This document shows, in pieces, positions 16,904 to 24,215 of a stretch of 64,000 nt of DNA. The notes under the pieces were generated by a model. The model ran no database searches and had not been told where the DNA came from. It saw only the letters and a program-made list of their open reading frames with translations. Every line of letters begins with the position of its first letter. Position 1 is the stretch's first letter. The position numbers and the translations under genes are program-made. Source of the stretch: Planctomycetota bacterium (lineage in GTDB: Bacteria; Planctomycetota; Planctomycetia; Pirellulales; Lacipirellulaceae); NCBI GenBank assembly GCA_029259945.1, contig JAJDEF010000032.1:18637-82636 (forward strand), written 5' to 3'.

Positions 16904-17527
16904 CTACTCAGCAGCGGTGAAAATCTTGATAGAAGCGAGTATGTAAGAAACCCCCGAATAGATTGTCAGCAGCACGGCAGCCCACGCGACGATGACCAAT
17001 CCCGAAGACATCCAAGTGGGAGGAACCGTTTGCCAGGTGTTTGCTGCTTGGTCGACATAAGTGAGCTGGACGATGCTCCAGACGGCAGCAACGCATTGCA
17101 GCGCCATTTTCCATTTACCTACCCATTTGGCCGAGAAATCGCCCCCCTGTTGTTCGACAAAGGTGCGTAGCGCAGTGACAAGCAATTCGCGACCCACAAT
17201 CACGACGGCCATCCAAGGCGCAATTCCTGAAGGAGCGATGCCATTGCTAAGCTGTGGAACCGCAGAAAGTAAAATAAAGGTGCCGCAGATGAATAGTTTG
17301 TCGGCGAAGGGATCGAGGACACGTCCAAGCTGAGTGATTTGGCTATACTTGCGAGCCCAATAGCCATCGAGCCAGTCGGTGCCTGCGGTGATGAGAAACA
17401 GCAGGAAGCTAATTCGGTAGTACCCTAGCGCAAGGAAAATGAATAACACCACGGAGAGTACAATACGCGCCAACGTGAGCTGGTTGGGCACGTTGAGAAC
17501 TCGCGCGGAAGTGGTCGATTCTGACAT
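16904..17527 (-). CDS. pgsA: CDP-diacylglycerol-glycerol-3-phosphate 3-phosphatidyltransferase
   Basis: Integral membrane enzyme making phosphatidylglycerophosphate, the committed step to phosphatidylglycerol. The CDP-alcohol phosphatidyltransferase motif is complete: DGYWARKYSQITQLGRVLDP followed by FADK (DG-x2-AR-x8-G-x3-D-x3-D). It starts with VPNQLTLARI, as PgsA proteins do. Four to five membrane helices; 207 aa. The stop of rimO is 24 nt upstream, so the two are likely co-transcribed. Confidence 0.92.
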   Translation of the reverse strand: MSESTTSARVLNVPNQLTLARIVLSVVLFIFLALGYYRISFLLFLITAGTDWLDGYWARKYSQITQLGRVLDPFADKLFICGTFILLSAVPQLSNGIAPSGIAPWMAVVIVGRELLVTALRTFVEQQGGDFSAKWVGKWKMALQCVAAVWSIVQLTYVDQAANTWQTVPPTWMSSGLVIVAWAAVLLTIYSGVSYILASIKIFTAAE

Positions 17528-17551
17528 GGGAGGAGAGTTTTGAGCTGTTCG

Positions 17552-18940
17552 TTAGCGAGGTTCACCACAAGCGACGCCGATGAGGTCGTAGTCTCGGCGT
17601 GCCACGATTTCACATGGTACCAGTCTTCCGGGAGAAATTCCTACCCCTGTTCCGGTAACGTAGACGACGCCATCGACATCGGGGGCGTCTGCGTAAGAGC
17701 GGCCGATCCATGCATCGGCTTGGCCCTCGACGGCAGTATCGATAATCACATCCAACTGACGACCGATTTGGGCGTCGTTCCAAGCAAATACCAACGCTTG
17801 TTGCTCGGCCATCAGCCGATCTCGACGGCTGTTCATGACCTCGTCAGGCACATGGTCGGGTAGCTTGGCGGCAGGAGTGTCTGGCTCGTGCGAGTAGGTA
17901 AAGACGCCTAGCCGCTCGAATTTTTGTTCTCGGACAAAGCCGACTAATTCTTCAAATTGCTCGTCGGTTTCGCCTGGGAAGCCAGTGATAAAGGTGGTAC
18001 GCATGACCAAATTGGGAATGCCGACACGCAATTGCTCTAGCAAGGCTTCGGTTTCAGCGCGATTTACTCGGCGCTGCATCCGACGGAGCATCGTGTCGTT
18101 GGCGTGCTGCAAAGGAATGTCGAGATAAGGAATGATCCGCTGACTACCGCCAATCACGTCAATTAAGGGTTGGTCGATGTACATCGGATAAAAATACATC
18201 AGGCGAATCCAGTCGAGCCCTTCGACTTGATCGAGTTCCTGGAGCAACTCAGCGAGGCGAGGTTTTCCATACAAGTCCATGCCGTAGTAGGTGGTGTCTT
18301 GGGCAACGATCACCAGTTCGCGGACGCCATCGGCGGCTAATTCTTTTGCCTCGGCAATAACTTCTTCCATTGGTTTTGTAGCATGCTTGCCACGCATTTT
18401 TGGAATCGCGCAGAAGGTACAGAGTCGATCACAACCTTCTGAGATTTTCAGAAAAGCAAAATGTTTGGGCGTGATTCGAAAACGCGAGGTATCGGGCAGT
18501 GGATGCGTTGGAGCAGGCTGAAAGACCGTGCGCTGTTCCTGAAGCCCTCCGAGAATACGATCGGCAACTTTAGTGACTTCCTCTCGACCAAAAACACCGA
18601 CAAGCTGGTCGATCTCTGGACGATCTTCCAGCAGTTGCTCTTTCTGACGCTCGGCGAGGCAGCCCGAGACAATCACTCCGCGCAAGTCGCCGCGGCGTTT
18701 GAGTTCGAGCATCTCGTCGATCATGGAAAACGATTCTTGCCGGGCCTGCTCGATGAAGCCACACGTATTGACGATCGCAAAATCGGCACCGGCCGCCTGA
18801 TCGACTAGTTGGTAGCCGTCCAGTTGCAACATGCCGAGCATCCGCTCGCTGTCGACGGTGTTTTTAGGGCAACCGAGACTGATAAAGGCATAGTTGCCCT
18901 TGGAATCAGCACGTTTGTTATTGGTAGAGTAGTCATACAC
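17552..18940 (-). CDS. rimO: Ribosomal protein S12 methylthiotransferase RimO
   Basis: Radical-SAM enzyme that adds a methylthio group to an Asp of ribosomal protein S12. The N-terminal MTTase domain has FISLGCPKNTVDSE, VNTCGFI and VSGCLAE (three Cys of the first cluster). The radical SAM motif is CDRLCTFCAIP. GFPGETDEQF and a C-terminal TRAM-like region follow. The NTVDSE and GFIEQARQES segments separate RimO from MiaB. GTG at 18940 gives 462 aa; the frame extends to a TTG at 19006, which adds a low-quality hydrophobic leader, so I prefer the GTG, though no strong SD marks it. Confidence 0.92.
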   Translation of the reverse strand: MYDYSTNNKRADSKGNYAFISLGCPKNTVDSERMLGMLQLDGYQLVDQAAGADFAIVNTCGFIEQARQESFSMIDEMLELKRRGDLRGVIVSGCLAERQKEQLLEDRPEIDQLVGVFGREEVTKVADRILGGLQEQRTVFQPAPTHPLPDTSRFRITPKHFAFLKISEGCDRLCTFCAIPKMRGKHATKPMEEVIAEAKELAADGVRELVIVAQDTTYYGMDLYGKPRLAELLQELDQVEGLDWIRLMYFYPMYIDQPLIDVIGGSQRIIPYLDIPLQHANDTMLRRMQRRVNRAETEALLEQLRVGIPNLVMRTTFITGFPGETDEQFEELVGFVREQKFERLGVFTYSHEPDTPAAKLPDHVPDEVMNSRRDRLMAEQQALVFAWNDAQIGRQLDVIIDTAVEGQADAWIGRSYADAPDVDGVVYVTGTGVGISPGRLVPCEIVARRDYDLIGVACGEPR

Positions 18941-19158
18941 GAGTGAGAAGCAACTGAAGAACGAAGTGGAGGGCGTGGTTGCCAGGGCTAAGGCGCTTGG
19001 CAGCAAAGCTCATCATAGCCGATGGCACCCGCAATGACGACGGGTAAGCTGCACAGGCGTGTTGGGTAGGAGATATCGCTGGATTTTGTTCTTGCAATAG
19101 TACAGCCCATTAAGTAGTGTACTTATGTATACTTTCCGATATTAGAGGTCGATGCCCA

Positions 19159-19902
19159 GTGTTAAGCGAAATTCCAGGGGAGCAGTTTGCGAATGTTTTG
19201 GAAGACTGCGCACGGGAAGTTTTGGCCGAGGGGGCAGTCGAGGGGCCGCCGGTCGACGCCATTCGCGTTGCTCGACGGTTGCAATTGGTCGTAGCGCGCG
19301 ATTCGTCGATGGACGAGCGGGCTCGCTATGTGCGAATTGGAGAAAGGGGTCGTGGAGGACGCGGAACTATCTTGTTAGCCGAAGATCCTCGCGCAGAACG
19401 GCGCCAATGGGCGGTCGCTCATGAGTTGGGGGAGTATGCTGCTCACCGTGTGTTTGCAGTGTTAGGGATTTCGGTGGCAGACATTCCGCCCTCAGGGCGT
19501 GAGGTGGTTGCCAATCGCTTGGCGAGCTGTCTGTTGTTGCCTCGCGAGTGGTTTGCAGCTGATGGCATGGATCTAAATTGGGATCTTTATGAGCTGAAAA
19601 GTCGATACAGCACGGCAAGCCATGAATTGATTGCTCGGCGGATGCTGGAGATGTCGCCGCCGGTGATGCTGACGGTATTCGACCAAGGTCGCATGACGTG
19701 GCGGCGGAGCAACATGTTGAGGCGTCCCCCAAGAATGACTCCGCCCGAAGAGAGCACTTGGCGAGTGGCTTTTGATGGTGGACAGTCTGCTGAATTTTCT
19801 GAGGCTTGCTTGCCTGAGGGGATTGCTGAAATACGGTGTTGGCCAATTCACGAGCCCGGCTGGCAACGCGAAATTTTGCGAACGGCGTTAGAAGATTGGT
19901 AA
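19159..19902 (+). CDS. ImmA/IrrE-family (DUF955) protein with altered zinc motif
   Basis: Resembles the ImmA/IrrE metallopeptidases that cleave repressors in stress or mobile-element control. Seen are WAVAHELGEYAAH and ANRLASCLLLPREWF, the two conserved blocks of the family. The usual HExxH is HELGE here: the second zinc-binding His is Glu, with another His four residues on, so the metal site may be altered or lost. The C-terminal 80 residues (MTWRRSN..., CWPIHEPGW) are an extra part I do not recognise. GTG 19159 follows AGAGG with 10 nt spacing. No HTH repressor lies next to it. 247 aa. Confidence 0.75.
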   Translation: MLSEIPGEQFANVLEDCAREVLAEGAVEGPPVDAIRVARRLQLVVARDSSMDERARYVRIGERGRGGRGTILLAEDPRAERRQWAVAHELGEYAAHRVFAVLGISVADIPPSGREVVANRLASCLLLPREWFAADGMDLNWDLYELKSRYSTASHELIARRMLEMSPPVMLTVFDQGRMTWRRSNMLRRPPRMTPPEESTWRVAFDGGQSAEFSEACLPEGIAEIRCWPIHEPGWQREILRTALEDW

Positions 19903-19917
19903 TGCCTGTGTTTATTT

Positions 19918-20766
19918 TTAGCGTAGTTCGGCGATAATTTCATCAACGATGTAGGGTTTGCCAAAAACGGCTGAGGCCCCTGCTGCACGGATTTGCTCGA
20001 CGTGTTCAATACGTGGGAAATCGAGCAGAGCCACGACCTTGCCGCCTTGATTTCGAACGCGGTCGCAAAAATTAGTGAGGCGGGTAAGTTCCTTCTTGCT
20101 GAGCTGGCCGCCGTCCCAAATGCCAGCGGCTACATCTGGCGGGAGATTTGCTGAATCGCCGTGGCCAGCCCAAGTGGAATTGATTCCTGTGTTGGCTAAG
20201 GCCGCTGAGAGCGATTCGAATACAGAAAAATCTTCGGCGTCAACCACAATGGTTCCGAGAGGTTGCTGCGGCGTCGAGGGTGCAGCGGCCAGATAGCGAC
20301 CCGCTTGCGGATGGTCTAACGGCAGCGACCAAGGAGGGCAGATGCCGTCGGTCAAATTCTGCTGCGCCGCTCGCCACCAAGCGGCAAATTCATACCAGTA
20401 GAGCCGAAGCGTGCCATGCGGCGGCGAGCCGGTCCGCATTTCCCCCTCACACCAAGTGCCCGCGATGACAATGATGCGCGAAAGCGGGGCTAATTCGCTG
20501 AGTTGGTTGGCGTCGCGTTGGAGATATTCTCCAGGGGTTGATTGGGCGAGGAGGATCAACTCGGGAGGTGCATTGCTGCGAAGGAAATCGATTGCCGTAG
20601 GGATATCGGCGACAGATTGCCAAGATTCCTTGCTGCTGACTTCGGTGATTGCGGAGGCGAATTCATGTTCATGCCAATCGCCCACGGAAAGCACACTGAC
20701 GAGTGCGTCTGAAGCAGGGCTAAGCTTGCTGTCGGTACTTGCTAAATTGGCAGAGGGATAGGGCAT
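19918..20766 (-). CDS. Tandem receiver-like domain protein
   Basis: Unnamed 282-aa protein that looks like two response-regulator receiver folds in a row. The N-terminal half (about 20-115) keeps the fold pattern PPELILLAQSTP but has Ala where the phospho-accepting Asp would be. The C-terminal half (about 170-282) retains more: VVDAED acidic pair, WDGGQLS at the phospho-site position, and GASAVFGKPY with the conserved Lys-Pro. No output domain. It lies 28 nt downstream of the EIIA-type regulator and is probably co-transcribed, so it may act with it. The assignment is by pattern only. Confidence 0.55.
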   Translation of the reverse strand: MPYPSANLASTDSKLSPASDALVSVLSVGDWHEHEFASAITEVSSKESWQSVADIPTAIDFLRSNAPPELILLAQSTPGEYLQRDANQLSELAPLSRIIVIAGTWCEGEMRTGSPPHGTLRLYWYEFAAWWRAAQQNLTDGICPPWSLPLDHPQAGRYLAAAPSTPQQPLGTIVVDAEDFSVFESLSAALANTGINSTWAGHGDSANLPPDVAAGIWDGGQLSKKELTRLTNFCDRVRNQGGKVVALLDFPRIEHVEQIRAAGASAVFGKPYIVDEIIAELR

Positions 20767-20794
20767 GCTGACGAGTCAATATTCTGAAGGATCG

Positions 20795-21502
20795 CTATTC
20801 CGTAATTTCTTCGTCGCGGCTTGTGATGAGCCGGTGAGCCTCGATGGCATCTGCTGACGATCGTAAGCTGGCAAGCCAATCGGGATCGTTGATCATGCGA
20901 CTTAGTCGGGCAAGTATACGAAGGTGTTGGTGGTCGTCGGTTGCGCAGATCAAAAAAAACACATCGGTGAGGCCGCTGGTTCCGCCGAATGGGATTCCCT
21001 GCCCCGTTATTCCAAGAGCAAGGATGGATTCACCCAGGATGGATGATTGTGGCCGACGAGGATGGAGTAAGGCAACTCCAATGTCGAGGGCAGTCGGGTG
21101 AATGGCTTCACGTGCGGTGACCGCCTCGGCCATTTTTTCTGGATCCCACAGCATGCCTGTGTTGGCAGCTAGCTCGCACATGCTTGAAATGACGCTCGCT
21201 CGAGTGCGTGCGAGAAGTGGGGTCGCGATGGCTTCGACAGGCAACAACGTTGCGATTTGGATTTCTTGACTGTCGCGGGATTTAGCGCGCTCGAGGTTGG
21301 TTTCCATTTTCGCGAGCTGGATATCGTCAGAGGCGCCAATCCGATCTTCAAGCCAGTGGTGGATTTCTGCGCGAGAAAAACGCCATTGTCCACCGACTCG
21401 ACGACCGGGCAGCTTGTCGCGTTCGGCGAGTTTGGTGATTTGCGCAGGCAGCATGTGCAAGTAAGTTGCCAAACTGCTGATGTCAAAGTTGTCGTCTGCC
21501 AC
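20795..21502 (-). CDS. DNA-binding PTS EIIA (fructose-type) regulatory protein
   Basis: N-terminal excisionase/MerR-like helix-turn-helix (residues about 7-52: SSLATYLHMLPAQITKLA, GGQWRFSRAEIHHWL), then a linker and a PTS EIIA type-2 domain (about 90-232) with RTRASVISSMCELAANTG, and LDIGVALLHPRRP, where His147 sits at the phospho-His position. IPFGGTSGLTDVFFLICA and the C-terminal helix fit the EIIA fold. No sugar permease or EI/HPr gene is near, which suggests a regulatory rather than transport role. First gene of a two-gene unit with the receiver-like protein. 235 aa. Confidence 0.8.
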   Translation of the reverse strand: MADDNFDISSLATYLHMLPAQITKLAERDKLPGRRVGGQWRFSRAEIHHWLEDRIGASDDIQLAKMETNLERAKSRDSQEIQIATLLPVEAIATPLLARTRASVISSMCELAANTGMLWDPEKMAEAVTAREAIHPTALDIGVALLHPRRPQSSILGESILALGITGQGIPFGGTSGLTDVFFLICATDDHQHLRILARLSRMINDPDWLASLRSSADAIEAHRLITSRDEEITE

Positions 21503-21653
21503 TAGAAAAACTTTAAGAAAGGAAAAATTAGATTTGCCGACCGCCGAATGCTAGCACTCGACGGGTCTCGCCATTGTCGCGAGAAATGGGGGGGGCTGTC
21601 CAGTTCTTTTCTGCTCAAGCTGGCTGTGGGTGGTGAGTGTTTGGTAATCCGCC

Positions 21654-21682
21654 TTGACATGATTTCGCTAAATCAACACAAT
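21654..21682 (+). promoter_or_regulatory. Candidate sigma70-type promoter
   Basis: TTGACA (21654-21659), a 17-nt spacer, then CACAAT (21677-21682), matching the -35 box fully and the -10 box at four of six positions. It would drive the Mur-like ligase gene with a leader of about 155 nt that contains the alternative hairpins. Sequence match only. Confidence 0.4.
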
Positions 21683-21740
21683 CTCGCACGCTCATGGTGA
21701 AGGAACTCCCCCAGAGATTCCTTTCACACTAGTGGGAGCA

Positions 21741-21766
21741 TTTCGCAAGCGAAAACGGATTTTCGC
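21741..21766 (+). promoter_or_regulatory. Overlapping alternative hairpins in leader
   Basis: TTTCGC (21741-21746), GCGAAAA (21749-21755) and TTTTCGC (21760-21766). The middle segment can pair with either the left copy (2-nt gap, probably unstable) or the right copy (7 bp, CGGA loop). Either a structured leader or a repeated operator half-site. It lies about 80 nt before the ligase start. Confidence 0.4.
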
Positions 21767-21846
21767 ACAGCGATTCAACAGAGACTGGCGATGCTCAACC
21801 CCCGCAATTGGTTGACGACTGCCACAACCAGGCAAGGAGGCCTGGC

Positions 21847-23310
21847 ATGTTGTGCCCAAATGAACAATCGATTGGGGTATCGCTCGCCGAGCTATTTCCT
21901 GAAGCCACCCGAACTGGGGCTGGTCGTGTGATGGCCACCTCTTGCTGTACCGACTGGCGTCAACTCGAGCCGGGTGATGTCTATGTCGCTTTGCCTGATT
22001 CAGGCGACGGCACCACGGACGGTCACGAGCATGCTCGTCGAGCCGCTTCGCACGGCGCGATTGCTATCGTGTGTGAACAGCCAGTGCCCGTGTTTGATGT
22101 GCCAACCTATTTAGTGCCAGACAGTCGTGTCGCGTTGGGCGAACTGTCGCAAGCCTTGGTCGGCAATCCGTCGAATACGATCTCAGTGATCGCCGTGACT
22201 GGCAGTCATGGAAAGTCAACAACCATCGCATTGCTAGAATCGATTTTTTCAGCGGCTGGCAAACATTGCGGAACGATGAGTAGCCTGGGTTGCTACGACG
22301 GAATGAGTCATAGCGCCGGGATCAGCAACTCTCCTTCAGCCCCCGCGATTGCAGAACGGCTTGCTCGCATGGAGGCAGCCGGGTGTACGCACGCATTGCT
22401 CGAAGTATCGAGTCGAGCGATCAGCCAAGCTCGTCTTGCAGGAATAAACTTGGATTCGGTGAGTGTGACAAACGTCACCTCTGCTCACCTCGACTTACAC
22501 AATTCGCTGGTGACATATCGCGAGGTTCAACGCCGTGTGTTGGATTATCTGTCGCCGGGCGGTGTAGTAACTTTGAATGCCGACGATCCGGAATGCGTCA
22601 AGTGGCTTGATGAGGTTCAGGGGCCTGTGTTGACGTGGGGATTGGGTGATCAAGCTGAAATCACTGCCCAGGTCGTGCAACAATTTGCGAACGAGCAGGT
22701 TTTTGTTCTCTCTGCTGGTGACGAGTCGGCGGCCGTGCGTAGCTCGATGGTGGGTGATCACCATGTTTCCAACTGTTTAGCAGCAGCCACGGTGGCTATG
22801 ACCTACGGCATCGACTTGCAGACAATTGCTGCCGGGATTGAAGCGGTCGATCGTTTGTCCGGTCGGATGGAGCGAATTGATTGTGGACAGGGTTTTCCTG
22901 TTTACGTCGATGCGGCAGATACACCCGATGCGTTGCGAGCCAGCTTACGAACGGCTCGTCAATTGGCTCAAGGTCGTGTGATTTGTGTACTGGGCCCTAT
23001 GGCGGGCCATTCAGCTTCCGTCGACTACACGCTGAGGCATATTGTCAGTCGCATGACTGATTTAGCGATTGCTTCGAGGCCACTTGGCAATGGAGATGAC
23101 GAACAACTTGACTCGGCCCCGATCGAGATTATTGCAGATCGAGGCGAAGCAATTGCCTATGCGGTTGCGATTGCAGAACCGGGAGATGTCGTGGTCATTG
23201 CTGGAAGCCAACCTCGTCCGATACCAATCTTTGGTGAATCAGGCGATGCACAGCTTGCTCGGCAATTGCTTTATAGCCGCAATGAGTCAGCAATTCGCTT
23301 AGCCGCTTAG
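21847..23310 (+). CDS. Divergent MurE-like Mur ligase homologue
   Basis: Three-domain Mur ligase architecture of 487 aa, closest in layout to MurE: N-terminal domain with LEPGDVYVALP, a P-loop TGSHGKSTT (118-126), EVSSR (186-190), TSAHLDLH and the C-terminal SGRMERID region. Several catalytic features of MurE are changed: His of EVSSH is Arg190, the carbamylated Lys is Gln228, YAHTPDAL reads AADTPDAL, and the DNPR substrate motif is absent. ATG 21847 follows AGGAGG with 6 nt spacing, a strong start. It precedes an orphan Mur C-terminal domain gene and murG, the order of a reduced dcw cluster. Whether it is a ligase with another substrate or an inactive paralogue cannot be told. Confidence 0.8.
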   Translation: MLCPNEQSIGVSLAELFPEATRTGAGRVMATSCCTDWRQLEPGDVYVALPDSGDGTTDGHEHARRAASHGAIAIVCEQPVPVFDVPTYLVPDSRVALGELSQALVGNPSNTISVIAVTGSHGKSTTIALLESIFSAAGKHCGTMSSLGCYDGMSHSAGISNSPSAPAIAERLARMEAAGCTHALLEVSSRAISQARLAGINLDSVSVTNVTSAHLDLHNSLVTYREVQRRVLDYLSPGGVVTLNADDPECVKWLDEVQGPVLTWGLGDQAEITAQVVQQFANEQVFVLSAGDESAAVRSSMVGDHHVSNCLAAATVAMTYGIDLQTIAAGIEAVDRLSGRMERIDCGQGFPVYVDAADTPDALRASLRTARQLAQGRVICVLGPMAGHSASVDYTLRHIVSRMTDLAIASRPLGNGDDEQLDSAPIEIIADRGEAIAYAVAIAEPGDVVVIAGSQPRPIPIFGESGDAQLARQLLYSRNESAIRLAA

Positions 23311-23388
23311 AAAAATACTACTTAGCGAAAACCATAAAGTCGTCGGCAAATAAGAGTTTAGATAACACGAAGATTGGATACAGAAAAC

Positions 23389-23925
23389 ATGGACTGGACT
23401 GATACCCTGATGCTCGACTCGAAGAGTAGTCACTCGGATGGGAGAAATCGTTTGCCGGCGGTGACCACGCAGGGTAATGCGACCCATGCTCTCTCTGCTC
23501 GGTTGATTGCCGTGCAAGGTATTTCGTTGCTTTATGTTGAGGGGACGACGAGAGAGGAAATTTCAACGGCCCTAGAACTGTTGCGCGGATTTAGAGCCAC
23601 CGGACGCCGCGTCGTTCTTTGTGATACAGCGAATATGGTTGCGGGGCGCCCCCTCGGACGCGAAATTGTCGAATCGGGAGCCGTCTCTGCGGTCATAAGT
23701 TGTGGCGGGTGTGGGCGTGATTTAGCGATTGGTGCTCGCGATGCCGGACTCGATTTATCGAGCGTGGTGGTTTGTCGCAACTCGTCTGCCGCTTGCGAAC
23801 TGCTCGCCTGCCGACTAGCACCAGGCGACACGGCCCTTGTATGGGGAGTAGGACAACGTGAGTGCAATCAGATAGTTGCCCGGCTAGAACAGCGTTTCGC
23901 ATCGTCATCTGCTGCGGCAGCCTGA
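23389..23925 (+). CDS. Orphan Mur-ligase C-terminal-domain-like protein
   Basis: A 178-aa protein that looks like the Rossmann-like C-terminal domain of Mur ligases (MurF type) without the ATPase and N-terminal domains. After a polar leader, ISLLYVEGTTREEISTALEL aligns in layout with the D-Y-N-A-N-P-S region of MurF, RRVVLCDTANMVAGRPLG with the GDM-ELG region, and LAPGDTALVWGVG with the terminal GDxVLxKGS strand. Catalytic residues are not kept. A TTG at 23374 is the alternative start; ATG 23389 is preferred though its SD is weak. It lies between the MurE-like gene and murG. The assignment is by pattern and context. Confidence 0.55.
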   Translation: MDWTDTLMLDSKSSHSDGRNRLPAVTTQGNATHALSARLIAVQGISLLYVEGTTREEISTALELLRGFRATGRRVVLCDTANMVAGRPLGREIVESGAVSAVISCGGCGRDLAIGARDAGLDLSSVVVCRNSSAACELLACRLAPGDTALVWGVGQRECNQIVARLEQRFASSSAAAA

Positions 23926-24043
23926 TCGTTCAGAAGTATTTTTAAGAAATGGAAAGAATAAGATACAACGAGGTTTCATCGTTGGTTTGTCGGATTGCGG
24001 GGTCTGACATTCCGCCCTCCCTGGGGTAGGAGCACAATAGCTT

Positions 24044-24076
24044 GCCGAAAGCAGCTTCTGGGTCAGCTGCTTTGGC
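24044..24076 (+). promoter_or_regulatory. Leader hairpin 1 upstream of murG
   Basis: AAAGCAGCT (24048-24056) pairs with AGCTGCTTT (24065-24073) around an 8-nt loop, and GCC/GGC (24044-24046 with 24074-24076) extends it past a bulged G. No T-run follows, so it is not a standard terminator. Confidence 0.5.
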
Positions 24077-24108
24077 GAGTGCTTCACGATGAAGCTTATG
24101 TCTGAGCG

Positions 24109-24134
24109 CCGGGGTGACATTTATGTCACCCCGG
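24109..24134 (+). promoter_or_regulatory. Perfect 12-bp palindrome upstream of murG
   Basis: CCGGGGTGACAT, two T, then ATGTCACCCCGG: a perfect 26-nt palindrome. CTGAG at 24102-24106 and CTCAG at 24138-24142 extend the pairing past a small internal loop. It lies 82 nt before the murG start and has no T-run. Either an operator (core TGACATTTATGTCA) or a stable leader hairpin. Confidence 0.6.
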
Positions 24135-24215
24135 TGTCTCAGCGGATACAAAAGCCTGCGTGTGATACCGCTGAATTCTCGGCAAGCCGGGCTTTGCTGC
24201 AAAGGAGTTTCCCGC

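Larger units (their letters stand above)
21503..21846. other. Upstream region of the Mur-like ligase gene
   Basis: About 340 nt between divergent genes. It holds a sigma70-like promoter candidate at 21654-21682 and a pair of mutually exclusive hairpins at 21741-21766, listed separately. No further gene is seen. Confidence 0.5.

Noticed and set aside
24114..24215. N-terminal extension of MurG
   Set aside because: The frame crosses the perfect palindrome, and MurG homology starts at the ATG 24216 with a strong ribosome-binding site.
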